Source: Allofournierella sp. (GTDB taxonomy: Bacteria > Bacillota > Clostridia > Oscillospirales > Ruminococcaceae). From it: 64,000 nt of DNA. The stretch covers positions 79,665 to 143,664 of the forward strand of contig JAHHRU010000004.1 of NCBI GenBank assembly GCA_020025635.1, written 5' to 3'. The position numbers and the translations under genes are program-made. Positions 23,803 through 32,475 of this stretch are shown here, one piece after another. Within the stretch, counting starts at the first letter, position 1, and each line of letters opens with the position of its first letter. The notes beneath the pieces are model-generated. The model was given only the letters and a program-made list of their open reading frames with translations, was not told where the DNA came from and ran no database searches.

Positions 23803-24279
23803 TCAGTTATTTGAATTATACAACACCCGGGCCGCCTTTTTCAACTGTTTTTTCCGGCGTTTTAAGGCCATTTGGCGCATTTTACGGCGCCGGCTTTGAA
23901 AAGCCCGGCCCAAAAGGCGCCCCAGCGGCCGCACAAGGCAGATCCATACCAGCGCAAAGGGCCGGCTGAAAACCCACAGAAGGGCCGTGCGCACGGCCTG
24001 CGTGGCCGGGGCCAAAACCGAAAAGCTGCTGAAAAGCCCCGCCAGAAAGCCGGCTGTCATATACCAGCGCAGCTGCCCGGAAAAGCTTCGGCCGGCGGCA
24101 AAGCTGTAAAGCAGCACCGCCGAAAGGAACGCAGCCAGAAGATCCAGCCAGAAGGTCACGAACCTGCCTTTTCCCAAAACCGTGCGGCACAGGTCATACC
24201 CCATTGCCAGCAGCACCCCCAGCCCCAGAGCGCACAAAACATCCGCCGCCGCAAAAACGGGCGGCACCGTCACCGCCAC
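23803..24279 (-). CDS. yabQ: Spore cortex biosynthesis protein YabQ
   Basis: A 158-residue membrane protein with four or five hydrophobic segments and a very basic C-terminal tail (RRRKMRQMALKRRKKQLKK). YabQ is needed for spore cortex formation in Bacillus and localises around the forespore. The identification leans on its fold, size and position directly after yabP. It starts with GTG two bases after the yabP stop and has no strong ribosome site, so translation is probably coupled to yabP. Confidence 0.85.
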   Translation of the reverse strand: MAVTVPPVFAAADVLCALGLGVLLAMGYDLCRTVLGKGRFVTFWLDLLAAFLSAVLLYSFAAGRSFSGQLRWYMTAGFLAGLFSSFSVLAPATQAVRTALLWVFSRPFALVWICLVRPLGRLLGRAFQSRRRKMRQMALKRRKKQLKKAARVLYNSNN

Positions 24280-24281
24280 CG

Positions 24282-24593
24282 CTAACGGGCAAGGCGGCGC
24301 AAAAATCCGCCCGGGCTATGGGCTGCCGGCTGGGTATACTGCAAAAATTCCAGCTTGCCGGATATTTTGAGCTCCCCTGTTCGAATGGACAGTTCGCTTA
24401 CCGAAAGCTCACTTCCGCCCACCGTTAAGGTCCCCTGCTGTGTTTCCAGCACGGCGCTGTTTTCATCACAGCTGACGATGCGTGTGACACCGGTAATGTC
24501 CATCCGGCATCGGTTTTCCATGATCACATTGTGCGGGAGCGTCGCTGCCGGCTGGGCCTGGCTCTGCCGGGCCGTTTCCTTGGCTGTCTGCAT
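24282..24593 (-). CDS. yabP: Sporulation protein YabP
   Basis: A 103-residue protein with the YabP/YqfC fold: HNVIMENRCRMDITGVTRIVS then ENSAVLETQQGTLTVGGSELSV and a repeated beta pattern. In Bacillus, YabP is a sigma-E-dependent protein made in the mother cell. The N-terminus is about 20 residues longer and Gln/Ala rich, and the C-terminus ends in an Arg-rich tail. It lies between the S4-domain gene and yabQ as in Bacillus, supporting sporulation potential in this organism. Confidence 0.9.
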   Translation of the reverse strand: MQTAKETARQSQAQPAATLPHNVIMENRCRMDITGVTRIVSCDENSAVLETQQGTLTVGGSELSVSELSIRTGELKISGKLEFLQYTQPAAHSPGGFLRRLAR

Positions 24594-24641
24594 CCGCTAT
24601 CACCTGCCTTTTAAGGCAAGTATATGCGGAGCTGCAGGGAT

Positions 24642-24890
24642 TCATACCCCTTCCAGCACTTCGTACATTTCCCGGGCCACATCCTTGCCGGCGGGAGCCT
24701 CGGTGGACAGCACCCGCACCTTGACCGGGCGGTTTCCGAAGGTGACCTCGATCACATCGCCTTCCTTCACGGCGTAGCTTGCCTTGGCAGCCTTGCCGTT
24801 CACCAGGATCCGGCCTGCATCGGCCACCTCATTGGCAACCGTGCGGCGCTTGATCAGGCGGCTGACCTTCAAATATTTATCGATGCGCAT
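24642..24890 (-). CDS. S4-domain ribosome-associated protein RlbA/YabO
   Basis: An 82-residue protein almost wholly made of an S4 RNA-binding domain (MRIDKYLKVSRLIKRR, then GRILVNGKAAKASYAVKEGD). It belongs to the Hsp15/YabO group, which binds stalled large ribosomal subunits carrying peptidyl-tRNA (RqcP function in Bacillus). The ATG at 24890 has AAGGAGG eight bases upstream; the longer frame upstream crosses the preceding terminator. It sits between hup and yabP, keeping the Bacillus order. Confidence 0.93.
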   Translation of the reverse strand: MRIDKYLKVSRLIKRRTVANEVADAGRILVNGKAAKASYAVKEGDVIEVTFGNRPVKVRVLSTEAPAGKDVAREMYEVLEGV

Positions 24891-24912
24891 ACTGGCATCC
24901 TCCTTTCCGATA

Positions 24913-24960
24913 AAACAAAACGGCCCGCCCGGTTCCCTATCCGGGATGCCGGCCGGGCCG
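24913..24960 (-). terminator. Terminator after hup
   Basis: Read leftward, CGGCCCGG..CCGGGCGGGCCG with an inner CCCGGATAGGG hairpin, followed by TTTTGTTTT. It should reduce read-through from the abundant hup transcript into the S4-domain gene. Confidence 0.75.
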
Positions 24961-24987
24961 CCCATACACAAGTAAAAGGGGCCTTGC

Positions 24988-25263
24988 TTACTTTGCAACA
25001 GCGTCCTTCAGAGCCTTGCCGGCCTTGAAAGCGGGAGCAACAGAAGCGGGGATCTCGATGGTCTCCTTGGTGCGGGGGTTGCGGCCGGTGCGAGCCGGGC
25101 GCTCACGGGTCTCAAAGGTGCCAAAGCCAACCAGAGAAACCTTCTCACCGCCAGCCAGAGCCTCGGTGATAGCCTCGATGGTAGCGTTCACTGCCTTCTC
25201 TGCATCCTTCTTGGTGATTTCCGCAGACTGAGCCACGGCATTGATCAGTTCAACTTTGGTCAT
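24988..25263 (-). CDS. hup: HU family DNA-binding protein
   Basis: A 91-residue nucleoid protein with the whole HU fold: MTKVELINAVAQ, the GGEKVSLVGFGTFE turn, and the DNA-binding arm RPARTGRNPRTKETIEIPA. The C-terminus FKAGKALKDAVAK is canonical. The start has GGAGGT nine bases upstream. In the Bacillus yab cluster this position between mazG and yabO holds no hup, but in many Clostridia an HU gene is here. Confidence 0.97.
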   Translation of the reverse strand: MTKVELINAVAQSAEITKKDAEKAVNATIEAITEALAGGEKVSLVGFGTFETRERPARTGRNPRTKETIEIPASVAPAFKAGKALKDAVAK

Positions 25264-25337
25264 AATTTTAAACCTCCAGAAAATTCAAGAAAATTTATCA
25301 GTACAAAAAGCATCACGCCTTTTGAAGACTGCTCATA

Positions 25338-26117
25338 TCAGTGCTTTTCGCTGTTCCAGTAAGAAGCCAGGGCTTCTGTGTCCAGCTGTTCCAGGAGCTT
25401 GCCGTCCTGTGCGGCAAGGGCCTCACAGCTCTTTACCCGTTCGGCAAACCGCTTTGTGGCCGTGCACAGGGCCTCTTCCGGCTCTGTATCCAGCGCCCGT
25501 GCCGCAGAAACGGCGGCAAACAGCATTTCGCCCACTGCATCGGCCCGGTTCTGCGGCTCGTTTCGCAGCTCCTTTACACAGGCCTCCAGCCTGTCCAGCG
25601 TTTGCTGGGTATTCTCCGGCCGGAACCCGTAGGCTGCCGCCCGCTTTTGTGTTTTGGCGGCCCGCATCAGCGCCGGAAGGCTTGCAGGGACACTGTCCAG
25701 CCGGTCAGCGGCCGTATCCCGGCCTTTTTCCCGGTTTTTCATGGCTTCCCAGTTTTCCAGCGCAGTTTCAGCCGTGGCGGCCGTTTTATCCCCAAACACA
25801 TGAGGATGCCGGTAGATGAGCTTTTTGCAAATCTCATCACAGACCGCATCAAAATCGAACCGGCCTGCTTCCTTTTCCATCTGGCTGTGGAAAACCACCT
25901 GAAGCAGCACGTCCCCCAGCTCTTCACGCAGAAGCTCCGGGTCGTTCAGGTCGATGGCTTCCACCACCTCATAGGTCTCTTCGATCATGTTCTGGCGGAT
26001 GGAATGGTGTGTCTGCTTAAGATCCCAGGGGCAGCCCCCATCGGGATTTCGCAGTGCTGCCACGATCTTTACCAGATCCGCCATATCATACTGCTGTTTT
26101 TGTTCAAAATCAATCAT
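25338..26117 (-). CDS. mazG: Nucleoside triphosphate pyrophosphohydrolase MazG
   Basis: A 259-residue protein with two MazG domains. The N-terminal copy carries CPWDLKQTH, EETYEVVEAI and EELGDVLLQVVFH (metal-binding acidic residues), while the C-terminal copy is weaker (NRADAVGEMLFAAVSAARAL). MazG removes pyrophosphate from aberrant or damaged NTPs. The ATG at 26117 has AAAGAGG seven or eight bases upstream, although the frame is open further. It heads the mazG-hup-rlbA-yabP-yabQ-divIC-S1 run, the same order as the Bacillus yabN-R region apart from hup. Confidence 0.94.
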   Translation of the reverse strand: MIDFEQKQQYDMADLVKIVAALRNPDGGCPWDLKQTHHSIRQNMIEETYEVVEAIDLNDPELLREELGDVLLQVVFHSQMEKEAGRFDFDAVCDEICKKLIYRHPHVFGDKTAATAETALENWEAMKNREKGRDTAADRLDSVPASLPALMRAAKTQKRAAAYGFRPENTQQTLDRLEACVKELRNEPQNRADAVGEMLFAAVSAARALDTEPEEALCTATKRFAERVKSCEALAAQDGKLLEQLDTEALASYWNSEKH

Positions 26118-26200
26118 GGTCTGCCTCTTTGCGACTTTTTCTATTTTACATGATGCCGCCCTGCATTGCAAGAGTTTCTTTGCTGTTTTCACCACTGTTT

Positions 26201-26235
26201 GGGGCGATTTCGCACAAATTGTGCAAAACCGCCCC
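26201..26235. repeat. Near-perfect 35-bp palindrome
   Basis: GGGGCGATTT... and ...AAAACCGCCCC flank the perfect core GCACAA-A-TTGTGC. No T-run follows, so an operator or stable hairpin is more likely than a terminator. It lies in the 244-bp gap between mazG and the zinc-ribbon gene. Confidence 0.5.
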
Positions 26236-26361
26236 ATTCCTTGGAAAAACGGCTATCGTACAATGTGCAGCCGGGTGTGTGTTTCGGGCTTTTGGGCATC
26301 GGCGGCTTTTTTTCGGCAAACGGTGATCACCGCTGCGCCTCCCTCGCCTTTTTGGCCCACC

Positions 26362-26778
26362 TTAAAGCTGTGCCCCACACCCGCTGCAAAACACGGCATC
26401 CTCTTCCACCTCGGCGCCGCACTGGGGGCAGGTCTTAGTCTGCGGTGCTTCGTAAACATAGGTTGCCTTCTGTGTGTTTTCACAGGTCACTGTGCTTTCA
26501 CAGACACAGCTGCTTTCGCCCTTCAGATCCTCGATTTCCGCCTCGATGGCAGCGATGGCAGCGATATATTTTTTAACCAGAAGCGGGTTTTCCTCGCCGC
26601 TGCGGGCGAGATTGTACACCAGAATTCCCAGCTGGCGCTGGCTGCGGGCAAGCTTTGACTGCGCCGCCAGCAGATCGGCCTGCCGTTTGCCCTGTCTTGC
26701 CAGCCCTGATGCGGTCTTTTTGGCGCTGTCCACAACCTTAGCGCCGCTTTCCATGAGTTTATCCAGATCGATATTCAT
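26362..26778 (-). CDS. Zinc-ribbon protein of unknown function
   Basis: A 138-residue protein. The first 85 residues are helical and probably coiled (MESGAKVVDSAKKTASGLARQGKR; later IAAIAAIEAEIEDLKGE). A linker with three Cys follows, then a classic C-terminal zinc ribbon, CPQCG..CSGCG. Small proteins of this layout are common in Clostridia and have no assigned function; a structural or regulatory role is a guess. It is separated by about 100 bp from the kinase gene upstream and may be the last gene of that long run. Confidence 0.75.
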   Translation of the reverse strand: MNIDLDKLMESGAKVVDSAKKTASGLARQGKRQADLLAAQSKLARSQRQLGILVYNLARSGEENPLLVKKYIAAIAAIEAEIEDLKGESSCVCESTVTCENTQKATYVYEAPQTKTCPQCGAEVEEDAVFCSGCGAQL

Positions 26779-26880
26779 TATTCAGCACCTCTTTTGTGTT
26801 TGTAGGCAGGGCCTATGCGGGCGCTGCCGTATATGCCACGGCTCTTTGCGTCAGGAGCCGTGCTGCTTCACCCAAAAATC

Positions 26881-27759
26881 TCAGCCCAAAAATTCACGCA
26901 GCATGGAGTTTTCCGGCACCATTTCTTCCGGGATGCGGTCCACAAGGGCAAAATGACCGGCCAGCATGTTCAGCTTTTCGCACTGGGGATGATCATCCGG
27001 CAGGCTTCCCGCAAGCGGAGCCACAAAATCGGCCAGCAGGCAGATCTCATAGCTGAAAGAGGTATCCAGCAAAAGGTCCGCTTCCGACTTGAACACCTTG
27101 ATGAACCGGTCCTCGCCGGCACATACGCTCTCCCACATGCCGATGGTCTTTTCCAGGCTGTGGCCGCGGAACCGGCAGTCCCGCATCATGCGGCGGGCAA
27201 GGCGGATATCCCGGGTGGGGATCACCCGCTGGCCCTTGTGGCTGTATTCCTCACGCAGGCCCGCATAGATGTTGTACACACTGTCCCGGGGAAGGCCCTC
27301 CACCATCTGGGGGTTCAGGGCATGGATGCCCTCGATCACGCAGATACCGCCGGGCAGCGACAGATGCTCGGTTTCCTGTTTGCGCATCTCGGTGCAAAAA
27401 TCGAAAATCGGCAGCTCGGTCTCACCGGTTTCCAGCAGTTCGGAAAGGCAGTGATGGATATCGTCCAAATCCAGGGCCGTGATGTTCTCATAGTCCTTGG
27501 TACCGTCCGGCAGGCGGGGGTACTCATCCAAATTCTTGTAGAAATTGTCCAGGCTCACCACCTGCGAGGGGCAGCCGCGGGCCCTGAGGGCAGCCGCGAT
27601 CTTGTTGGCTGTGGTGGTTTTGCCGCTGGCCGAGGGGCCGGTCAGCATCACGATGCGGCAGCCGCTGGCCAAAATCTCGCTTGCCGCTGTGTGAATACGT
27701 CCTTCATATTCCAGCTCACAGTGGCGCACAAAGCTTTTTGCGCTTTCCGCCGCAGTGTT
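26881..27759 (-). CDS. Uridine kinase-like nucleoside kinase
   Basis: A P-loop kinase of the phosphoribulokinase/uridine kinase family. Walker A is GPSASGKTTTA, DNFYKN follows in the substrate loop, and LPGGICVIEGIHALNP carries the Walker B-like strand, then RLARRMMRDCRFRG. The N-terminal extension before the P-loop (about 30 residues) and the C-terminal region differ from E. coli Udk, so the substrate may not be uridine. The chosen GTG at 27759 has TGAGG upstream, formed partly by the hemZ stop codon; an ATG at 27807 overlapping hemZ is the alternative. Confidence 0.85.
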   Translation of the reverse strand, partial: NTAAESAKSFVRHCELEYEGRIHTAASEILASGCRIVMLTGPSASGKTTTANKIAAALRARGCPSQVVSLDNFYKNLDEYPRLPDGTKDYENITALDLDDIHHCLSELLETGETELPIFDFCTEMRKQETEHLSLPGGICVIEGIHALNPQMVEGLPRDSVYNIYAGLREEYSHKGQRVIPTRDIRLARRMMRDCRFRGHSLEKTIGMWESVCAGEDRFIKVFKSEADLLLDTSFSYEICLLADFVAPLAGSLPDDHPQCEKLNMLAGHFALVDRIPEEMVPENSMLREFLG

Positions 27760-27772
27760 CACCAGATTGACC

Positions 27773-29221
27773 TCAACCAGTCGTTTGGGGATCCAGATAG
27801 CCGGCATAAAATTCACCTATCCCTTCTTTGCGCTTCAAAATGGTTTCGAAGCCGCTGATGTATTCATTTGGATACTTATAATTGAAGATCCGTTCAATTC
27901 GGGTGCCGCCGGGCTGGCAGAGCTTTGTGGACCCGCCTGCGCCTGCAGACAGAATGGAATGGACCTCTTCCATGATGTAAATATTGTAAAGGCCTTCATA
28001 GCCCGGTTTGCACCAGCCGGTGTTTTCCAGGTTCTGAAGGGTATTTTTCTGCCGATAAAGATAATACGGCTGATAACCGGCCTTTGCCAGAGCCTGGCAT
28101 TTATCCAGCATGGCGGCCACATCCCCATAATCATCCTGCGCGTTCTGGATCACCAGATTGGATGCGCGCTTTAATGTAAGGGTATGCACCGTGATGTTTT
28201 CCGGTGAAAGGGCAATGGCGGTTTCAAGGCTCTTTTCAAAGCCTTCCACCGTATCGCCGGGCAGGCCTGCGATCAGGTCCATATTGATGTTGGTGTGCCC
28301 CGCCTGCCGGGCCGTTTGGAAGCAGTCCAGGATGTCCTGGGCGGTGTGGCGGCGGCCGATGCGGCGCAGCACCTCATTGTCAAAGGTCTGGGGATTGATG
28401 GAAATGCGGGTAGCACCGTATTCCTTGAGCACCTCCAGCTTTTCCCGGTCGGTGCAGTCGGGCCGGCCGGCCTCCACCGTGTATTCTTCCAGCTTGGAAA
28501 GATCAAAGCAGCGGCGCACCGTATCCATCAGCTGGCGCAGCTGCTGGGCCGAAAGGGCCGTAGGGGTGCCGCCGCCGATGTAGATCGTTTTGATATTAAG
28601 GCCGCATTTTTCCGCTTCATGCCGAATGGCTTCCACCTCTTTGCAGAGTACATCCACATAGGGCTGCATCAGCTTTGTTTCCCGCTGGGTGGAAAGCGAA
28701 ACGAAGCTGCAGTAGCTGCACCGGGAAGGGCAGAACGGGATGCCGATGTAAAGGCTGTAATCCATTTTGCCGGCCCGTTCCAAAATCGGCCGCTGCAGGT
28801 CCGCAATTTGGCGGGCAAGCTCGAATTTCTGCTGGGAGCACTCAAAATGCCCCCGGAACAGCTGTTCGATCTCCTGTTCGGTTTTGCCTGCGGCCCGTTT
28901 ATCGTGGATGATGCGGACCGGGCGCACGCCGGTCATCATGCCCCAGGGCTGCGTTTTTCCGGTCACCCTGCTCAAAAGGCTGTACAAAAGGGCGGTTACG
29001 GCAAACTCCCGGTCCTCTTCTCGTTCGGGTGCAGGATGGATCTCTGCCGTGCACACGCCGTTCAGCCGGACCCCCACCGCAAGGCGGGCGGCTGTGCCCC
29101 GGACCAGCACCATATCCTCCCCATGCACCGGGGTCTTGGTGATATGGGCACCGGCAAAGAACATCCGGGAAATGTTTTCCGGTTCATAAACCGATTTCAA
29201 ACCTTTGATATAAACCTGCAT
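27773..29221 (-). CDS. hemZ: Coproporphyrinogen III oxidase-like radical SAM protein HemZ
   Basis: A 482-residue radical SAM protein. An N-terminal accessory domain of about 160 residues precedes the cluster motif IPFCPSRCSYCSF and TIYIGGGTPTALS; the substrate-side helix RISINPQTFD is visible. HemZ-type proteins are the Firmicutes relatives of oxygen-independent coproporphyrinogen oxidase, but in organisms without heme synthesis they may act otherwise, as HemW-like or unknown enzymes. No other heme genes are in the window. It has an AAGGAGA site and is followed at 13 bp by the kinase gene. Confidence 0.9.
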   Translation of the reverse strand: MQVYIKGLKSVYEPENISRMFFAGAHITKTPVHGEDMVLVRGTAARLAVGVRLNGVCTAEIHPAPEREEDREFAVTALLYSLLSRVTGKTQPWGMMTGVRPVRIIHDKRAAGKTEQEIEQLFRGHFECSQQKFELARQIADLQRPILERAGKMDYSLYIGIPFCPSRCSYCSFVSLSTQRETKLMQPYVDVLCKEVEAIRHEAEKCGLNIKTIYIGGGTPTALSAQQLRQLMDTVRRCFDLSKLEEYTVEAGRPDCTDREKLEVLKEYGATRISINPQTFDNEVLRRIGRRHTAQDILDCFQTARQAGHTNINMDLIAGLPGDTVEGFEKSLETAIALSPENITVHTLTLKRASNLVIQNAQDDYGDVAAMLDKCQALAKAGYQPYYLYRQKNTLQNLENTGWCKPGYEGLYNIYIMEEVHSILSAGAGGSTKLCQPGGTRIERIFNYKYPNEYISGFETILKRKEGIGEFYAGYLDPQTTG

Positions 29222-29230
29222 GGGTTCTCC

Positions 29231-29827
29231 TTAAAACATAAAATAGGGATTGGACGAAAGCTCGTTTCCCAAAGTGGTGAAGGGGCCGTGACCCGGCAGC
29301 AGCTGGGTTTCGGGATCCAGGCCGAGGCCCTTGATTTTTTCAATGCTCTGCTTTTGCTTTGCAGGATCGCCGCCTTCCAGATCCGTGCGGCCTACGCTTC
29401 TTTCAAAAATCGTATCCCCGCAGAACACAAGATCTTCGCAGCCCAGCAGCCAGCTGCCCTCACTGTGGCCGGGGGTGTGCCAGCACCGGATGGTGATATC
29501 GTCCAGAGTGATGGGAGTTTCTTCGGAATACGGCAGGGTGATCAGATCCTTTGGCAGCGGATAAAGCGGCGTTTCCTGCTGATCGGCCGGGTCCAGAAAG
29601 ACCATGCAGCCCCATTTTGCCGCAAGGGCCGGCACCCCTTCCACATGGTCAAAGTGGCCGTGTGTGAGCAAAATCATGCAGAGCTCTGCGCCGTTTTCTT
29701 CCAAAAGATCATTGATGCGTTTTGCTTCAAGCCCCGGATCAACGACCATTGCACGGCCTTTATCACTGATGATGAGGAAGCAGTTCACCTTATAGGGAGC
29801 TGTTCCCTTTAAATGCAGAATCCTCAT
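29231..29827 (-). CDS. Metallo-beta-lactamase fold hydrolase (glyoxalase II-like)
   Basis: A 198-residue hydrolase. The metal-binding motif THGHFDHVEG, the later HTPGHSEGS, the bridging Asp in FCGDTIF and LLPGHGP complete the ligand set of the YcbL/glyoxalase II-like group. These hydrolyse thioesters or related bonds, but the substrate here is unknown. The ATG at 29827 is preferred to 29836 because GGAGG lies nine bases upstream, inside the end of dtd. It overlaps dtd by 4 bp, so the pair is translationally coupled. Confidence 0.9.
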   Translation of the reverse strand: MRILHLKGTAPYKVNCFLIISDKGRAMVVDPGLEAKRINDLLEENGAELCMILLTHGHFDHVEGVPALAAKWGCMVFLDPADQQETPLYPLPKDLITLPYSEETPITLDDITIRCWHTPGHSEGSWLLGCEDLVFCGDTIFERSVGRTDLEGGDPAKQKQSIEKIKGLGLDPETQLLPGHGPFTTLGNELSSNPYFMF

Positions 29828-30279
29828 TTTTTCCATTCCTCCGTATCCAGAATGATGGTCACCGGCCCGTCGTTGATCATATCGATCTGCATATCCGCAC
29901 CGAATTCGCCGTGCTGGATATCTGCCAGCTGATAATTCGCCAGCTCTTTCAGGAACAATTCGTACAGCTCATTGGCAGGCACCGGAGCGGCGGCAGCCAC
30001 AAAGCTGGGCCGTTTGCCCTTGCGGGTATTGGCATACAGGGTGAAGTTGCTTACCACCAGGGCCGAATAGCCCAGTTCCACTGCACTCCTGTTCATTTTT
30101 CCCTCTTCATCCTCGAAAATGCGCAGGTTTGCGCACTTCTCGGCCATCTTGGGCACAAGGTCCGGGGTGTCACCCTCCCGAATGCCCACCAGCAGCATGA
30201 TGCCGGGGCCGATTTTTCGCTCGGGCCCGCCGTTTACTGTGACCGATGCGCGGGAAACACGCTGCAAAACCACTCGCAT
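29824..30279 (-). CDS. dtd: D-aminoacyl-tRNA deacylase
   Basis: A 151-residue enzyme that removes D-amino acids (and Gly from tRNA-Ala) from mischarged tRNA. The start MRVVLQRVSRASVTVNG, the catalytic-side NFTLYANTRKGKRPSF and the cis-Pro motif NDGPVTI are canonical, with Asn in place of Gln in the usual SQFTL. It follows rsh by 20 bp, the gene order found in Bacillus (relA-dtd). Confidence 0.96.
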   Translation of the reverse strand: MRVVLQRVSRASVTVNGGPERKIGPGIMLLVGIREGDTPDLVPKMAEKCANLRIFEDEEGKMNRSAVELGYSALVVSNFTLYANTRKGKRPSFVAAAAPVPANELYELFLKELANYQLADIQHGEFGADMQIDMINDGPVTIILDTEEWKK

Positions 30280-30299
30280 GAAAAATTTCTCCTTTTTGG

Positions 30300-32468
30300 T
30301 TAAATACGGGTAACGCTGATCATATCCCGAATGCGCCGCAGCCGGGCCACCACGTTGCTCAGATGCTCAATGGAAGCAATGCCAAGCGTTGCCTCCATGC
30401 AGGCGCGGCCGTTTTCCACCGAGCGGGCGGTAAGGGCGTAAATGGGAATGCGCAGTTCACCCAGCGCAACGGCCACATCGCCCAAAAGGCCGTCCCGGTC
30501 CATTGCGACGATCTCCAATGTGGCCTTATAGCTTTCCTGCTGGCTGGTTTCCCAGTGTGCAGGCACCCAGCGGTCTTTGTTTTCGGGGTTGGCCATGCTG
30601 GCCTGTGCGTTTGCACAGTCTTTTTTGTGGATGGAAACACCAAAGCCCCGGGTGATGAAGCCCACGATCTCGTCTCCGGGAAGGGGGCTGCAGCATTTGG
30701 CAAACTTGATGGGGCAGTTGTCGATGCCCTCCACAATGACGCCGTCGCTGCCTTTCTGGCGATGCAGCGGAATGTCGGCAAGCACGGTGGGCTGCTTGGG
30801 CTGAGCTGCTTTGAGCTTTGTATACTCATCCTTGATGCGGCCCATGACCCGGCTCACCAACAGGCCGCCGTAGCCCAGGGCCGCGTACATTTCCTCGGCC
30901 GAATTCAGCCGCTGGCGGCGGGCCACCTCGGCCATGAAGGAATCCCACTGATCGTCCGGGATATTGATGAGGTTGCGGCGCATTTCCCGTTCCAGTGCCT
31001 CGCGGCCCTGCTGGATGTTCTCTTCCTTGCGCTCTTTTTTGAACCAGTTGCGGATCTTGTTGCGGGCTTCGCTGGTGGCCACGATCTTGAGCCAGTCCCG
31101 ACTGGGGCCCTTGTCTGCAGGGCCGGTGATGATCTCGATGATCTCGCCGGTGACCACCTTATGGTCGATGGGCACGATGCGGCTGTTCACCTTTGCACCG
31201 ATCATCCGGTTGCCCACCGCCGAATGGATGGCATAGGCAAAGTCGATGGCCGTGGCGCCGGCCGGCAGGTTGATCACATCGCCCTTAGGGGTGAATGCGA
31301 ACACCTCTTCGGGCAGAAGATCGCCCTTGATGTCCTGCAGAAGGCTGCCGGCATCGTCGCTTTCCCGCTGGCTTTCCAGCAGCTGGCGCACCCAGGCAAG
31401 CCGCTCGTCCAGCCGGTCAGAACCCTGCACGCCCGCTTTGTATTTCCAGTGGGCGGCAACGCCGTATTCGGCCATCTGGTCCATTTCCCGGGTGCGAATC
31501 TGCACCTCGAACGGGATGCCTTCATGACCGATCACAGTGGTATGCAGCGACTGGTAGCCGTTGGGCTTTGAGGTGGAAATATAATCCTTGAACCGGTTTG
31601 GCAGCGGATGGTACATATCGTGGATCACGCCCAGGGCATTGTAGCATTCGGCCACACTGTCCAGGATGATGCGCACTGCGTACACATCATAGATCTCCTC
31701 AAAGTCCCGGTTCTGAATGAACATCTTGCGGTAGATGCCGTAAACGCTTTTGACCCGGCTTTTCATGATCGCTTCGGGCATCCCGTTTTCAGCAAGGCGC
31801 TGGCGGATGACCTCTGCCACCTGCTTTAAAAAGGTCTGGCCCTCATGCTCGGCAAGCAATTCCCGGATCTCATGGTATCCAACAGGGTCCAGATAGCGCA
31901 GGCTGCGGTCTTCCAGCTCTTCCTTGATATTGCTGATGCCCAGCCGGTGCGCAATGGGGGCATACACCTCCATGGTTTCCAGTGCTTTGTCTCTCCGCTT
32001 CTGCTCCGGCCAGGCATCGCCGGTGCGCATATTGTGCAGCCGGTCGCAGAGCTTGATGATCATGACCCGCACATCCTGGCTCATGGCCAGCAGCATTTTG
32101 CGCAGGTTTTCGGCCTGCTGCTCCTCCACGCTGGAAAACTGGATCTTGGTAAGCTTGGTGACACCATCCACCAAAAGCGCCACATCCGGGCCGAACTCGC
32201 TGCGGATCTGGTCCAGCTGGATGGAGGTGTCTTCCACCACATCATGCAGCAAAGCGCCGGCCAGGCTCTCGGTATCCATGCCCAGCTCCACCAGCAGCAG
32301 TGCCACATGGATGGGGTGGCAGATATAGGGTTCTCCCGAACGGCGGAACTGGCCCTCATGCGCCTTTTCCGCCAGCTGATATGCCCGGTTCAGCATATCC
32401 ACATCATAGGGTCTTCCGCTTTCCAGCGCCGCCTTTTTCAGGTCCTCATAGGTGACATATCCTGTCAT
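30300..32468 (-). CDS. rel: Bifunctional (p)ppGpp synthetase/hydrolase, Rsh/RelA-SpoT
   Basis: A 722-residue stringent-response enzyme with the complete layout: HD hydrolase (residues about 40-190; HP at YICHP, LLHDVVEDT), synthetase (about 230-360; YGIYRKM, RFKDYIS, NGYQSLHT, EVQIRT), TGS (FTPKGDVINLPAGATAIDF), helical/zinc-finger region (CCSPLPGDEIVGF) and C-terminal ACT (TLEIVAMDRDGLLGDVAVAL). Both active sites look intact. It starts seven bases after recJ. The apt gene that lies between recJ and relA in Bacillus is absent here. Confidence 0.97.
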   Translation of the reverse strand: MTGYVTYEDLKKAALESGRPYDVDMLNRAYQLAEKAHEGQFRRSGEPYICHPIHVALLLVELGMDTESLAGALLHDVVEDTSIQLDQIRSEFGPDVALLVDGVTKLTKIQFSSVEEQQAENLRKMLLAMSQDVRVMIIKLCDRLHNMRTGDAWPEQKRRDKALETMEVYAPIAHRLGISNIKEELEDRSLRYLDPVGYHEIRELLAEHEGQTFLKQVAEVIRQRLAENGMPEAIMKSRVKSVYGIYRKMFIQNRDFEEIYDVYAVRIILDSVAECYNALGVIHDMYHPLPNRFKDYISTSKPNGYQSLHTTVIGHEGIPFEVQIRTREMDQMAEYGVAAHWKYKAGVQGSDRLDERLAWVRQLLESQRESDDAGSLLQDIKGDLLPEEVFAFTPKGDVINLPAGATAIDFAYAIHSAVGNRMIGAKVNSRIVPIDHKVVTGEIIEIITGPADKGPSRDWLKIVATSEARNKIRNWFKKERKEENIQQGREALEREMRRNLINIPDDQWDSFMAEVARRQRLNSAEEMYAALGYGGLLVSRVMGRIKDEYTKLKAAQPKQPTVLADIPLHRQKGSDGVIVEGIDNCPIKFAKCCSPLPGDEIVGFITRGFGVSIHKKDCANAQASMANPENKDRWVPAHWETSQQESYKATLEIVAMDRDGLLGDVAVALGELRIPIYALTARSVENGRACMEATLGIASIEHLSNVVARLRRIRDMISVTRI

Positions 32469-32475
32469 GATATCC

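Noticed and set aside
24891..24998. Longer start for the S4-domain protein
   Set aside because: The extension crosses the hup terminator, while ATG 24890 has an ideal ribosome site.
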